DNA from: Cricetomys ansorgei
Taxonomy: Eukaryota; Chordata; Mammalia; Rodentia; Nesomyidae
Assembly (NCBI GenBank): GCA_026225945.1
Contig: JAMJFZ010003746.1
Location: forward strand, 3,884,001 to 3,948,000
Direction of reading: 5' to 3'
Length of the DNA stretch: 64,000 nucleotides
Under the pieces are notes generated by a model. That model worked only from the letters and a program-made list of their open reading frames with translations, did not search any database and was not told the DNA's origin. The position numbers and the translations under genes were made by a program. Below, in pieces: positions 47,301-55,992 of the stretch (position 1 is its first letter; each line of letters opens with the position of its first letter).

Positions 47301-50300
47301 ACACCACAGTCACTCTCCTCAACCCTAACTGGTGCTGCCACCACCGCATACAGGCGAGTGCGGGTGGGCGAGCACGGGTGGCCTTCCTGTCAGAGGGATG
47401 AGGCGGGCGAGAGAAGCAGCTCCAGCTCCACTCCTGGCTAGGAGCCTCTGGCTGACAGCACAGTCTCTGCCTTTCCCCTTCTGGTCCTCCCAGACTGTTG
47501 CGGGCTTTACCCTTTTGTTTGGGTGGGAGACCTGGCCTAACAGCCACATTGAAAAATAAGGAGTAGGCCAGATGACATGGAGTCTCACTGTACTACCCAG
47601 CTGGCCTTGAGACTGCCTCGGCTTCCTGAGCAGCTGGGATATAGGGGACAGAGGTACACACTACTGCCTGCATACAACTCCACAGCCACGTGGAGACTGG
47701 AGTCTGGCCAGCCAGGGTCTGTTACTCACAGATTGCCTCTTTTGGTGTGAGGAAGGTGGGGTGGGCATATTTTTGACCCTTCTGCTCCCCTCAGGTCCAG
47801 CCCTTCTTCAGTAGCTGCCTGAATGACTGTTTGAGACACGTTGTGACTGTGGCCTGCCCAGAAATCCAAGAGGCTCCAGGTAGGAAACAGCCGCCTAGGT
47901 GTGTGTGGGGTAAGAGAAGGTGAAGGCTGTTCACTGGAGTAGAGCCCTGGCTGCAGGGAGAGGGAGCTTCAGTTAGAGCTGCCGGTGCCAGAGTAGAGTG
48001 CAGCGGGGTGGCTCTCCTGGGTTGAACTCCTTGCTGCCTCTCACTGGCTCTGCCCCTGTAGGCAAAGGACTTACCTTTTCTTATCAGTTCCGTTTCCTTG
48101 GCTAAAAAATGAAACAGTTATTCTCATAAAGTTAGAATTATGTACCACAGAAGTGCTTCACCATGCTGAGTTCATATATGAGAAGACTGAGGCACAGATA
48201 CTAATTCGCCCGTGTTTACACATCAAAGACTAGCCCCAGATTCCCACTTGAGCTTGTAGGGTTGGCAGCCACATGTCTGTGGCTCTCAGCCTCTACCATG
48301 TGCAGATCAAACGGGCAGATGTAGGGCTGTGGTGAAAGGAGCCCCGGCCCCCACTGGGAGGACTGGGGGGTTTCAGAGTTTCAGCTGAAGGGGCTTCACA
48401 GAGAAGGCCTCACCAAGTGTAGCTCTGCCTGACTGTAGGGTGAAAGCCATCAGTGGGCATGTCTGAGGGGTTAAGACCATTGGTGGGCATCTGTGTTGGA
48501 CTTGGGTGACTGCTAATCATTAAGAATAACCCTGACCCTGTTCCCTTTTGTTTTGTTACAGATTACATCGCAGGTAAGTCCTTCCTGGAGTTAAGGTCCT
48601 TCTCATGGGGCCACATGAAGTGCCCAGCTGATCCCTGAGCCAATCCAGGAAGGCAAGCTGCACCTACAGCCAGCCAAGGCGTGAAATCCTAAGTGTAGCT
48701 TGGTACAGGCCAGAGAGGACGGAGCCCGGGCTGGGGTGTGCGGGCCTGCCTAGACTCACACTGTCGTGTTCCCCACAGGTTATATTCCCCTGTGGGTGTA
48801 CTGCTTTATCACGGGTATCGCCGTTCTGCTCGTGGGCTCCGTCATCGTGCTGATCGTCTGCATGACCCGGAGGCTTTCGGGTAAGGGGCGGGCTGGGGCT
48901 TCTCCTGTACTCCCTTTTCCATGTGTCCTTCCTCTTGCCCCAGTTCCACAATCTAGACCTCTGTCACGCTACGTTTAAAGGGCACCCTTCACTCTGCCCT
49001 TCAATGCCAAGTTAAGCGTAGACATGGCGTCTGTTCCGTAGCCTGGTGAGCTCAGCTTCAGGATCCTAGCACCAGGTCTCAGACTGACCAGTCCCATATG
49101 GGACTACCTGGGCCTCGGGCTGCTCTGACAAAATGGCAGGTGTAAAGATATGCACATCAGGAGGCTGGTGCGGGTTAAAGGAACCTGGCAGTGTTGACTC
49201 AGTGCTGCTCACCAAGGTAGTGTTTGTAAAATCAACACGTCGATAGAAGCTAGGGTGGAATTTCCCTACATCAGCCATGATCAGTCGAACAGAGGAGCCT
49301 GAACAACTTCACTCTCAAGACCCCAGCCTTGTGCCTCTGAGGTCAGAGACAGTCCTTGCGGACAGCAGGGCGTGATAGAAAAGGCTCAGGGTCCTGACCC
49401 CGAAGCTTGTTCTTCACTTGCTTCATAGTCCTAAGAGAGTTCCTTAACCTTAGATTCTATTTCCTTTCTGTAAAATGGGGTGCCACCGCCTCCAAGAGCC
49501 TAGAGTAACTGTTCATTCCCTGTGCACCCTTCTACCAGCTGAGCTTTAATGAGAGTGCGGGTAACAGGTTAAGGGCTCAGCTTTCCCTGGCCTGTGACAG
49601 AATGCCTCTTCAGTCATCTGGGAAGCTGTTTCTACACTTGCTGATGTTTATCCAAATTATGGTTCATCTTGGATTGTGGGGTCCACAGGATTCTGGGGAG
49701 GGTTACATGATATCTCACGCTGATGCTGAACCATGGCTGGCTGCCATCACATTTCCTGTTGCCTAGAGTGTCTCTACCATGGGGCAGAGAAAAGGAAACT
49801 TCACTCGCTAGTTAAAACTATCTTTTGACAGTTCTGGGCAGATGTTCAAAGAATGAGGATTGAAATTAAGATTCTAAATCTCTTCTTTAGGAGCTGAGAT
49901 GTAGCTCAGGAATAGAGAACTTGCCTAATGTGCACAAGACCCTGGGTTCCCTCCCAGGACCAAAGGGAAATAATCCTCCTGGTCACATGTCCAAGGGGAG
50001 CAATTACCTAAGAGCATAGTTCTCCTTCCTCACCTCAAGAACACCAGGGGGAAATGTTGCAAGGGCCAGGGGGGTACCTCTGGTAGGCAGTGTTGTAAGA
50101 TGTCTACTTCCTGTGTGGGCTGTCCTTCCCTCCAGTGCAGTCTGCTCACAGAGGCCTGGAAAGCAGAACCATAGAGAAGGGTCAGGGAGCAGGTCTGTGG
50201 CTCCCAGCTTGCTTAGTGCCACAGAATAATCCAGACTCCAGCTGACTGAAGGGCCTAGAATTTCACACATAATCTCTAAACTGTACCTCCACAGACCCAT

Positions 50301-52805
50301 TCCTCAGAGGGAAAAAATGAAGTTTCAGAGGCATTAGTAACTCCGCATTCACGTAGCTTACTGGAGCAGCTGACTCAGGCCTTACACCTACACAGTTGCG
50401 TGACTCAGGCTCTGCAGAGACCCAGAAATGCCTAGTGATCACTGGCTGGGGCTGCTTCCTAGTTCACCTTTGTCCTTCAGCAGCACTTCCTCAGACACCT
50501 GTGAGCTGGTCCCCATTTCTCTTTCAGATAAGCCACTCAATAGATTTCTTTTCCTTGCAGGGTCTGGTCATGAGAAGTACGGTAACGACTCCAAATTCAA
50601 CGGTTAGTATCGCTTGCTCTGTGGGCTGGTCTGCCTTTCTCTCCAGAGCCTGGTGGTGGGTTCTTGGGTAGGTGAATAGGCTGTGTCTTCGTTCAGAGTC
50701 CTTCTAGAAGGTTCCACCCTTACCTAGGACACATTTCTCTCCTGCAGAGAGGGCGGCCTTCAGAGTGCCCCAAACACAAGGCCTGGAATTTTCTTTTTTT
50801 AATTACTCAGACAAAAGAGGGAAGATGAACATTTTGTGGAGAGAACTCTCCCCCTAGCGGGTGTTTCTCTTCCATGGGCAGATCCTTGTACCTTTTATTT
50901 TATTTTATTTATTGTTTAGATGGGAGGGGTCAGATCTCACCATAGTGAGCCTTGGCTGGCCTGTAACTTACTAAGTAGATCAGCCTTGACTGGTCTTTTT
51001 TCATATAAAATGACTAAAGTATCAGCCAACAACAGAATAGAACTGTGTAGAAGGAAAAGGCAGGGTTGGGGCGCGGGTGGGGGAGATTGGTTCTTTGTCA
51101 CACAGGGCCCTCACTGATTTCTCACACATCACAACAAGGCAGTGTAGCAGCATCTGGCCTATCCAGAAGGCTGTTTGCTAAGGATAGAAAGCCAAACTCT
51201 GCCTTTGGTACAGGCAGCTCCTAGACTGGCTCTAGAGGGTGCTGCCCAGGCCCAGACCCGGGCAGAAGGATCAGAACATGCTCCCTTGTCTCCCACAGGC
51301 ACCTTGCCTACAGCCGACATGACCCCCCCACCCCTGAAGCCCAGGAAGGTCTGGATTGTCTACTCGGCCGATCACCCCCTCTATGTGGACGTGGTTCTAA
51401 AGTTCGCCCAGTTTCTGATCACTGCCTGTGGCACCGAAGTTGCTCTTGACCTCCTGGAAGAACAGGTTATCTCAGAGGTGGGGGTCATGACCTGGGTGAG
51501 CCGACAGAAGCAGGAAATGGTGGAGAGCAACTCCAAAATCATCATCCTGTGCTCCCGAGGCACCCAGGCCAAGTGGAAGGCCATCTTGGGTTGCACTGAG
51601 TCTGCTATCCAGCTACGGTGTGACCACTGGAAGCCTGCTGGGGACCTCTTCACGGCAGCCATGAACATGATCCTGCCAGACTTCAAGAAGCCAGCCTGCT
51701 TTGGTACCTACATTGTGTGCTACTTCAGTGGCATCAGTAGCGAGAGCCACGTCCCTGACCTCTTCAACATCACCTCCAAGTACCCACTCATGGACAAATT
51801 TGAGGAGGTTTACTTCCGGATCCAGGACCTGGAGATGTTTGAGCCTGGCCGGATGCACCACGTCAAAGAGCTCATGGGGGAAAATTACCTGCAGAGCCCT
51901 AGTGGCCGGCAGCTCAAGGAGGCCGTGGTTAAGTTCCAGGAGTGGCAAACCCAGTGCCCCAGTTGGTTTGAGCGTGAGAACCTCTGCTCAGCAGGTGACC
52001 AGGATCTCCCATCCTGGATGAAGAAGTGTTCGAAGATCCACTGCTGCCACCAGGGGGAAGAATCGTCAGACAGCAGCCCCTGGTGCGGGAGCCCGCCCCT
52101 GAGGGCTGCCTGGCTGTAGACATCTGTGTCAGTGAGGAGGAAAATGGGGTGGCAAAGCTGGATCTGCAGCTGCTGCCACAGAGAGAGCTAGTGGCTCAGA
52201 CCCTCCAGACCATGGTGCTGCCAGCAGAGCAGGTCCCCGCAGCTCACGCGGTGGAACCTGTCCCTCTTCCAAGCGGTGGAGCAGCTGCCCAGCTGACCGT
52301 GGCAGAGGACAGTGAGGCCTGCCCACTGCTGGGGGCCCAGAGGAACAGTATCTTCTGCCTCCCCATTGACTCGGATGACTCGCCTCTCTGCAGCACTCCA
52401 ATGATGTCACCTGACCACCTGCACAGCGATGCAAGGGAGCAGCTAGAAATCCTGATGCTGTCTGTGCTGCAGCAGAGTCTGAGCGGGCAGGCCCACGAGA
52501 GCTGGGCGAGGCCCGCCGTGGCCCTCAAGGATGCCTGCACACCCTCTGAGGAGGAACAGCGGCAGTCAGTGCAGTCAGACCAGGGCTACATCTCCAGAAG
52601 CTCCCCACAGCCCCCCGATTGGCTCACAGACATGGAGGAGGAAGAGCTAGAACGGGGTGAGTCAGCTGAGCCCCTCTCTCCTGAGGACCTGCAGAGCCTG
52701 AGGAGCCTCCAGCAGCAGCTTTTCTTCTGGGAGCTTGAGAAGAACCCTGGCTGGGACAGCTCGGCACCACAGAAACCAGCTACAGAAGAGCAGGCTCCCT
52801 CATAG
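34523..52805 (+). CDS. Il17ra: Interleukin-17 receptor A, 13 coding exons, one-base frameshift in exon 13
   Basis: IL17RA is the common chain of the IL-17 receptors. It is a type I membrane protein that pairs with IL17RC and other chains and recruits ACT1 through its SEFIR domain to drive NF-kB, MAPK and C/EBP signalling. Exons: 34523-34660, 41507-41531, 42434-42580, 43205-43317, 43958-44084, 45714-45761, 45890-46053, 47270-47353, 47795-47879, 48562-48573, 48779-48880, 50561-50602, 51299-52805. All junctions keep phase. Predicted parts: signal peptide about 1-31, two fibronectin-like ectodomains with several N-glycosylation sites, a transmembrane helix at about 319-343, and SEFIR from about 379. 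With one extra base at 52013/52014 the product is 864 residues, the mouse length. As written, it shifts after codon 601 and stops at 52117-52119 (635 residues). Confidence 0.95.
36240..36463 (-). repeat. B2 SINE
   Basis: Reverse B2: GTGTTAGTGTTTTGCCTTCA, GTGGATGCTGGGAATCTCAC, and TGAGCCATCCATCTTCCCAG. Lies in intron 1. Confidence 0.9.
36580..36625 (+). repeat. ID-like SINE fragment
   Basis: GCTAGGGGTGTGGCTCGGTG then GGGTTCCATCCCTAGC. This is an ID core with a deletion in the middle. Confidence 0.6.
37951..38130 (+). repeat. B1 SINE with TAAA-rich tail
   Basis: A well-preserved B1 (GCACTGGTGGCGCACGCCTT, GTCTACAGAGTGAGTTCCAG) whose tail expanded into AAATA/TAAA units. Confidence 0.95.
38333..38420. 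repeat. (TG)n(GA)n microsatellite
   Basis: Interrupted TG repeats are followed by GAGC and GA repeats. The stretch downstream resembles a reverse B2 remnant (TGGGATTAAACCCAGGCCAT). Confidence 0.95.
38633..38815 (+). repeat. B3 SINE
   Basis: GGAGGTGGCTCAGCAGGTAA, GACCTGAGTTCAGTCCCTGG, and a CACACAATAAATAAAAATG tail. Confidence 0.92.
38818..39070 (+). repeat. B4 SINE
   Basis: A tRNA/ID-like left part (GGGGCTGAAGAGATGACTCG) is joined to a B1-like right part (AAGCTGGGTGTGGCAGCTAT) and ends near TCTGTCTCAACACAAGG. Confidence 0.8.
39193..39415 (+). repeat. B2 SINE
   Basis: Preceded by an A-run. AGAGATGGCTCAGTGGTTAA, CCAGGGTTCAATTCCCAGCA, and an AT-rich tail. Confidence 0.95.
41127..41290 (+). 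repeat. B1 SINE (diverged)
   Basis: GCACGGTGGCCCACACCTTT, GGGAGGCAGAGGCAAGCTGA, and GATCCTGTCTCAAAAAG, then an AAATA-rich tail. It lies about 220 bases before Il17ra exon 2. Confidence 0.88.
41507..41531 (+). CDS. Il17ra: Il17ra exon 2
   Basis: A 25-nt exon encoding GLSCRVKN plus one base, continuing AQE of exon 1. Acceptor TCTTCCACAG, donor GTAAGT. It contains the Asn of the N-S-T glycosylation site shared with exon 3. Confidence 0.92.
42154..42376 (+). mobile_element. URR1-like hAT non-autonomous DNA transposon
   Basis: CTCAACCTTCCTGACGCTGT, GCTACTTCATAACTGTAATG, and CCCCCAAAGGGGTTGTGACC. It lies in intron 2, ending only about 58 bases before exon 3. Confidence 0.92.
42434..42580 (+). CDS. 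Il17ra: Il17ra exon 3
   Basis: 147 nt from a CTCCTGGCCAG acceptor to a GTGAGT donor. It encodes the [19 protein letters not shown] region of the first fibronectin-like domain, with N-L-T and N-W-T glycosylation motifs. Confidence 0.95.
43205..43317 (+). CDS. Il17ra: Il17ra exon 4
   Basis: 113 nt encoding [20 protein letters not shown] and on to RLRHHHKR, in the first fibronectin-like domain. Acceptor GGCCCACAG, donor GTAAGA. Phase 0 at its end. Confidence 0.95.
43515..43640 (-). repeat. B1 SINE (internal deletion)
   Basis: Reverse B1 in intron 4: TTTTTGAGACAGGGTCTCTC, CACTCTGTAGTCCAGGCTGA, flanked by T-runs on both sides. Confidence 0.9.
43958..44084 (+). CDS. Il17ra: Il17ra exon 5
   Basis: 127 nt encoding [20 protein letters not shown] and HHLPKP onward, the linker to the second ectodomain. 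Acceptor CTGTCTTTAG, donor GTAAGA. Confidence 0.95.
44938..45080. repeat. Short ID-like and reverse B2 fragments
   Basis: The ID-like core TCTGGGTTTGATCCCCAGTT lies at about 44968. A reversed B2 head (CAGCTGAGCCATGTCTCCAG) lies at about 45059. Both are in intron 5 and poorly preserved. Confidence 0.5.
45495..45655 (+). repeat. B1 SINE
   Basis: GGCTCACACCTTTAATCCTA, GGAGGCAGAGGCAGGTAGAT, and an A/C tail. Lies in intron 5. Confidence 0.9.
45714..45761 (+). CDS. Il17ra: Il17ra exon 6
   Basis: 48 nt encoding [15 protein letters not shown] with split Gly codons at both ends. Acceptor GGGGCTGGCAG, donor GTAACT. Only 128 bases of intron separate it from exon 7. Confidence 0.93.
45890..46053 (+). 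CDS. Il17ra: Il17ra exon 7
   Basis: 164 nt encoding [20 protein letters not shown] and on to [11 protein letters not shown], in the second fibronectin-like domain, with N-I-T, N-E-S and N-Q-S sites. Acceptor CCTTGGCAG, donor GTACTT (weaker than consensus but phase-consistent). Confidence 0.93.
46225..46720 (-). other. Nuclear mitochondrial DNA segment (NUMT) in Il17ra intron 7
   Basis: In + order this holds mitochondrial tRNA-Tyr (degraded 5' end, anticodon GTA) to 46292, tRNA-Cys (GCA) at about 46294-46358, the light-strand origin hairpin at 46357-46390, tRNA-Asn (GTT) at 46391-46460, tRNA-Ala (TGC) at about 46463-46531, tRNA-Trp on the other strand at about 46534-46599, then an ND2-end-like stretch. 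This is the exact mitochondrial W-A-N-oriL-C-Y cluster in reverse. The copies carry substitutions and are presumably inert. Outer ends are approximate. Confidence 0.92.
46357..46390 (+). other. Mitochondrial light-strand origin hairpin copy
   Basis: CTTCTCCCGCC and GGCGGGAGAAG form a perfect 11-bp stem around a 12-nt loop, between the tRNA-Cys and tRNA-Asn copies. The stem is intact although the flanking tRNA copies have decayed. Confidence 0.92.
46857..46985 (+). repeat. 5'-truncated B1 SINE
   Basis: Starts at GAGCACTCGGGAGGCAGAAG and ends CCCTGTCTCAAAAAGCC. Lies in intron 7, just past the mitochondrial segment. Confidence 0.93.
47270..47353 (+). CDS. Il17ra: Il17ra exon 8 (GC donor)
   Basis: 84 nt encoding [20 protein letters not shown] and WCCHHRIQ. 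The acceptor is TCTCTCCAG. The phase-consistent end is CAG followed by GCGAGT, a GC rather than GT donor. The next exon continues VQPFFSSC without gap, as in mouse and human, which supports this boundary. Confidence 0.9.
47795..47879 (+). CDS. Il17ra: Il17ra exon 9
   Basis: 85 nt encoding [20 protein letters not shown] and CPEIQEAP, the cysteine-rich end of the ectodomain. Acceptor TCCCCTCAG, donor GTAGGA. Confidence 0.94.
48562..48573 (+). CDS. Il17ra: Il17ra exon 10 (12-nt microexon, predicted)
   Basis: ATTACATCGCAG lies between a good acceptor (TTTTGTTACAG) and a perfect donor (GTAAGT). It adds four codons (D-Y-I-A with split ends) just before the transmembrane helix. Including it gives 13 coding exons and 864 residues, the known size in mouse. 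Skipping it keeps the frame, so it could be alternative. Confidence 0.7.
48779..48880 (+). CDS. Il17ra: Il17ra exon 11 (transmembrane)
   Basis: 102 nt encoding [20 protein letters not shown] and [13 protein letters not shown]: the single membrane helix followed by a basic stop-transfer. Acceptor TTCCCCACAG, donor GTAAGG. Confidence 0.95.
48881..50560 (+). other. Il17ra: Il17ra intron 11
   Basis: 1.7 kb, mostly unique, with one ID element at 49888-49975. Donor GTAAGG, acceptor TTTTCCTTGCAG. Confidence 0.9.
49888..49975 (+). repeat. ID SINE
   Basis: GAGCTGAGATGTAGCTCAGG, CTTGCCTAATGTGCACAAGA, and CCCTGGGTTCCCTCCCAGGA match the tRNA-Ala-derived ID element. Confidence 0.88.
50561..50602 (+). 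CDS. Il17ra: Il17ra exon 12
   Basis: 42 nt encoding [13 protein letters not shown] with split Gly codons. It is the juxtamembrane cytoplasmic segment. Acceptor TTCCTTGCAG, donor GTTAGT. Confidence 0.93.
51299..52805 (+). CDS. Il17ra: Il17ra exon 13 (SEFIR and C-terminal tail; frameshifted)
   Basis: The acceptor is TCTCCCACAG. The SEFIR domain starts at [20 protein letters not shown] (about residue 379) and runs with its extension to about residue 590. After DLPS (codon 601, 52012-52014) the sequence reads TCCTGGATG where the family requires an extra C (TCCCTGGATG). Restoring phase there continues [15 protein letters not shown], and the frame stays open to TAG 52803-52805. As written, 34 aberrant codons follow and stop at 52117-52119. 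The lost tail holds the C/EBP-activation region and ends EEQAPS. Confidence 0.93.
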
Positions 52806-52885
52806 GGCCTCCTGAGCCTGTGTTTTAAGAGATGTGTGTTGTATTGGTGTACATATGTGTGGGAAGCGCCTGCCTTTGAAGTGTG

Positions 52886-53030
52886 GATATCTAAGTCTGG
52901 TACAGTGCTGTATGCCTAAAGTTCTAGCATACTAGAACTTGGGGACTGAGACTTGATGATCTCCTGAACTCAGGGGTTCAGGGCCTCGGCTGCTATGTGG
53001 GCAACATAGCAAGACCTCAGAAAAATAAAT
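52886..53030 (+). repeat. 7SL-derived monomer SINE (FLAM/PB1-like)
   Basis: GGTACAGTGCTGTATGCCTA at the head and GTGGGCAACATAGCAAGACC near the end follow the ancestral 7SL monomer rather than the B1 layout. It is strongly diverged and so old. Confidence 0.65.
53024..53029 (+). terminator. Il17ra: Candidate proximal Il17ra poly(A) signal
   Basis: AATAAA inside the A-rich tail of the 7SL-derived element, about 220 bases after the stop. Confidence 0.4.
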
Positions 53031-54032
53031 GTAGACATCTTGATTCTGATTGCTAGACACCCCCCTTTACTTGATATGAGCATCTGGTCACATCCACAAG
53101 AATCCCCAGCCTCCTCCCGGGAGCTCAGAGCCAAGGGGGTCACTCACTCCTTGAGCATTTATTCTGTACCTACTCTACGTCAGACATTTGGGATTCAAAA
53201 ATAAGTTATGTGGCATAGCCTTGGCCACCAAGAAGTTGAAAATCCTGCAAGGAAAAAAAGGTAGCCAGGATGGTAATCTGAGACTTGAGGGTGCTGCCCT
53301 GGGCTGCACATGAACCCCAAGAGGCTGAGAGGAACAGTCTGGGTAGAGAGGAAGCTGCTTTCCCGGAGGGGAGCAGCCTGCGGGTTGAGTATTGTGAAGG
53401 AGCCAGAGCTCAGGGTGGCGAGAGCTTCGTGGGGCTAGGGTGGGAGCAGCTGGGCACTCCTTCCTAAGCTGTTGCCCCGTAGGGGAGGAAACTGCATGCC
53501 AAATATACCCAGATTCTTCTCAGATCGGCTTTTTAGAAAGAGTACGGATAGAAATGGGTGATGCAAAACTGGAGAAGCAGGAAGAGGCGTGTGAAATCCT
53601 GAGCTCGTGGCTGGCAGCCAGTCTGTGGGAGGGCTGTGCAGTGTGACTCCTTCGGCTGCAGCCACCTGATCCCAGCAGCGTGGGGAACGAGGCTCCTCAG
53701 CTCTACCTCAGGGTGCAGTGATGGAGTAAAGTATGGGGGTAGTGGGAGGAGGAGGGCGTGGTGGTGGAGAACAGGATAGGCCCTCCGAGGTCAGAGAATG
53801 TCACTGTAGGTCTAAGGTGTGAGGAGAGGTTGAAAGTAGCTCCTGGCGTCCTCTCGTGGCCGATAGCGGGCTTGCGCCTTGGGTCCTAGAGAATACACCG
53901 GTATCCATGCCCGGGCTGTCCTTCCCTCTGCCAGTTCTTCAGGCCTCACTGAGAAAAGGGCTCTGAAACGCTGTGAGAAAGGTAAGCACAATGATCGTGG
54001 ATGTGCATATGTGTGTACAATAATGGAGACTT

Positions 54033-54038
54033 AATAAA
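54033..54038 (+). terminator. Il17ra: Candidate distal Il17ra poly(A) signal
   Basis: AATAAA followed by GTTGTTATGTTGGTG, a typical downstream G/T-rich element. Confidence 0.6.
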
Positions 54039-54527
54039 GTTGTTATGTTGGTGAGAATTCATAGTCATTATTGAATCACTCCGTACCATAGGTCAAGAAG
54101 TTCCTGCTTTTAGGGTTTTTACAGACAGACCTTGCCTAGCATTAGCAAGCCATTGAGGTTCCAAATCTCAGAGAGTGTGTCCATATCCAACTCTGCAGCA
54201 GCTAAGGACCAGGTGAGAGAAAGCAAGCCCCTCCCAACATCAGCCCTTCCGGGTCTGCTTCTCAGAAATTCTGGCAGTGACGGTCTTTGGGTCTGGATGC
54301 CAGCCACACCTGTGACATTCTGGCAGCTTCTAATACGGACTAAACGCCTCGGGGTTCTCAGTAGTGCACCGGCCCCACGTCAGCACAGAGCTGTTCTCCA
54401 CGGCGTCCTCTCCAGTGTGACCCAGTGCTTACAAACCTCAGCTTCTAGCTGCTGCCCATTAACCATATCAGTAAATTGGTCCTCCTGTGCCCTTTATTTT
54501 CCCCTAACACCTTTATTAAGACATTCA

Positions 54528-54686
54528 CAGCTGGGCGGTGATGGCATACGTCTTTAATCCCAGCATTCAGGAGGCACAGGCAGGTTTGGATCTCGGAGTC
54601 CGAGGCCAACCTGGTCTACAGAGTGAGTTCCAGGACAGCCAGAGCTACACAGAGAAACCCTGTCTCAGAAAAAAAAAAAAAAAAGG
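54528..54686 (+). repeat. B1 SINE
   Basis: GCTGGGCGGTGATGGCATAC, GTCTACAGAGTGAGTTCCAG, and a long A tail. Confidence 0.95.
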
Positions 54687-54689
54687 CAT

Positions 54690-55097
54690 TCACACATAAG
54701 GTTTACAGTTGGTCCTGTGTAACTGAGTGGCTTGGTACATTCAGAGTTCAGTGACCATCAGTATAATCCGCATTAGAACACTTTATTACCTCAGAAACTT
54801 GGCACCCCTCATGACCACCCCTACTTCAGCCCTGGGCAGCACCAGGTCTGCTTTCTCTCTCCAGACGTGTCTGTTCTAGATTTTCACGTAATGGAATCAG
54901 AATTCCCCAGGGCTTCCTGGTCATTTTATGTCTTCACACTCTATCCCTCCCTAGAGGCCTTTGCTCATCCTAAATGCTAGAAATTCTGTGAACTGATGTC
55001 TGCTGTCAGACAAATGCCAAGATCGTCAAGAAATTAAAATTAAAATCATTTCCTTTATGCTTGTATTGTTCTGAACCATACCTAATGAAACTCTGTT
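54690..55097. other. Intergenic DNA, nothing identified
   Basis: About 400 bases between SINEs. Parts resemble an old mammalian repeat, but no family could be assigned. Confidence 0.4.
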
Positions 55098-55175
55098 TTG
55101 GCCCGGCCTGGTGAGACAGGAAGAGTTCCAAGCCAGCCTTGGTTACGGTAAGACCCTGTCTCAAAACAGGAAATG
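55098..55175 (+). repeat. B1 SINE fragment
   Basis: GTTCCAAGCCAGCCTTGGTT then AAGACCCTGTCTCAAAAC. Confidence 0.7.
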
Positions 55176-55189
55176 AGGAAAAGAAATGA

Positions 55190-55340
55190 AAAAAGATGGC
55201 CCCACAGATAAAGGTGTTTGCCACCAAGCTTCATGTTCTTCAGTCCCTGGGGCCCATTCGAAAGGAGGGAACCTGATCTCAGCATGCATTTCACAGCACA
55301 TGCAGACGCGGTACACACACACACACACACACACACACCA
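55190..55340 (+). repeat. B3-like SINE with (CA)n tail
   Basis: GATAAAGGTGTTTGCCACCA, TTCAGTCCCTGGGGCCCATT, then about 12 CA units at 55314-55338. Confidence 0.8.
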
Positions 55341-55440
55341 CTAAATAGGAATAAATGGAACCCTGCCGAGGGGCTAGGTGCGCCTCAGACTTCGAGCGCA
55401 TGCCTAGCACACATGCATTCTCAGCAAAAACAGAAAAGCT

Positions 55441-55645
55441 TGGGGTTGGAGATGATTAAGAGCCACTGCTCTGCCAGAGGACCCAGGTTCAGTACCCAGC
55501 ACCCACACAGCAGCTCACAACCACTTATAACTCCAGTTCCAATGAACCCAATGTCTTCTTTTGGCCTTTTCAGGCACCAGGCAGGCACACAACACACATA
55601 TATACATGCAGGCAAAACACTCATACACAAATCTTTTAAGATTTT
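55441..55645 (+). repeat. B2 SINE (preceded by a weak ID-like piece)
   Basis: GGGGTTGGAGATGATTAAGA, CAGAGGACCCAGGTTCAGTA, and the tail TCATACACAAATCTTTTAAG. An ID-like remnant lies at about 55370-55440. Confidence 0.9.
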
Positions 55646-55849
55646 ATTTGCAAGAAGGGCCCCTCGCCGACAGAAGGTACTGCTACTGTATTCTACTCTC
55701 TTGGCCTCTTTGGCCATCTCCTAGAAAGTAGCATGGAGGCTTGGGGAGTAGAAAGACAGGTCAGCATGTGACCAGAACTTGCATGGGGCATGTACCCACG
55801 ATGTGCCCCAGGCACACTCCCAGCTGGAGGCGGCTTGGCCTTTGCTTAT

Positions 55850-55992
55850 CCTTTTTGGTTTTTGAGACAGGGTCTCACTATGTAGCCCTGGCTGTCCTGG
55901 AAACTTGCTCTATAGACCAGGTTGGCCTCAAACTCACAGAATTCCACCTGCCCCTGCCTCTCTAGTACTGGTATGCCACCATCACCCAGCTA
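55850..55992 (-). repeat. B1 SINE
   Basis: Reverse B1: TTTTTGAGACAGGGTCTCAC, TATAGACCAGGTTGGCCTCA. Confidence 0.93.

Larger units (their letters stand above)
52806..54055 (+). other. Il17ra: Il17ra 3' UTR (predicted)
   Basis: It runs from the stop to one of two AATAAA signals (53024-53029 or 54033-54038). The first lies in the tail of a 7SL-derived SINE. The second is followed by TG-rich sequence and is the better site for a full-length mRNA. Longer forms are possible. Confidence 0.55.

Noticed and set aside
51175..51298. Upstream ATG extending Il17ra exon 13 as an alternative start
   Set aside because: The acceptor at 51298 and the conserved protein both show that coding begins at 51299; the extra codons are intronic.
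52006..52020. Programmed ribosomal frameshift at the Il17ra break
   Set aside because: There is no slippery heptamer or downstream structure, and this gene is not known to use recoding; a missing base explains the phase change.
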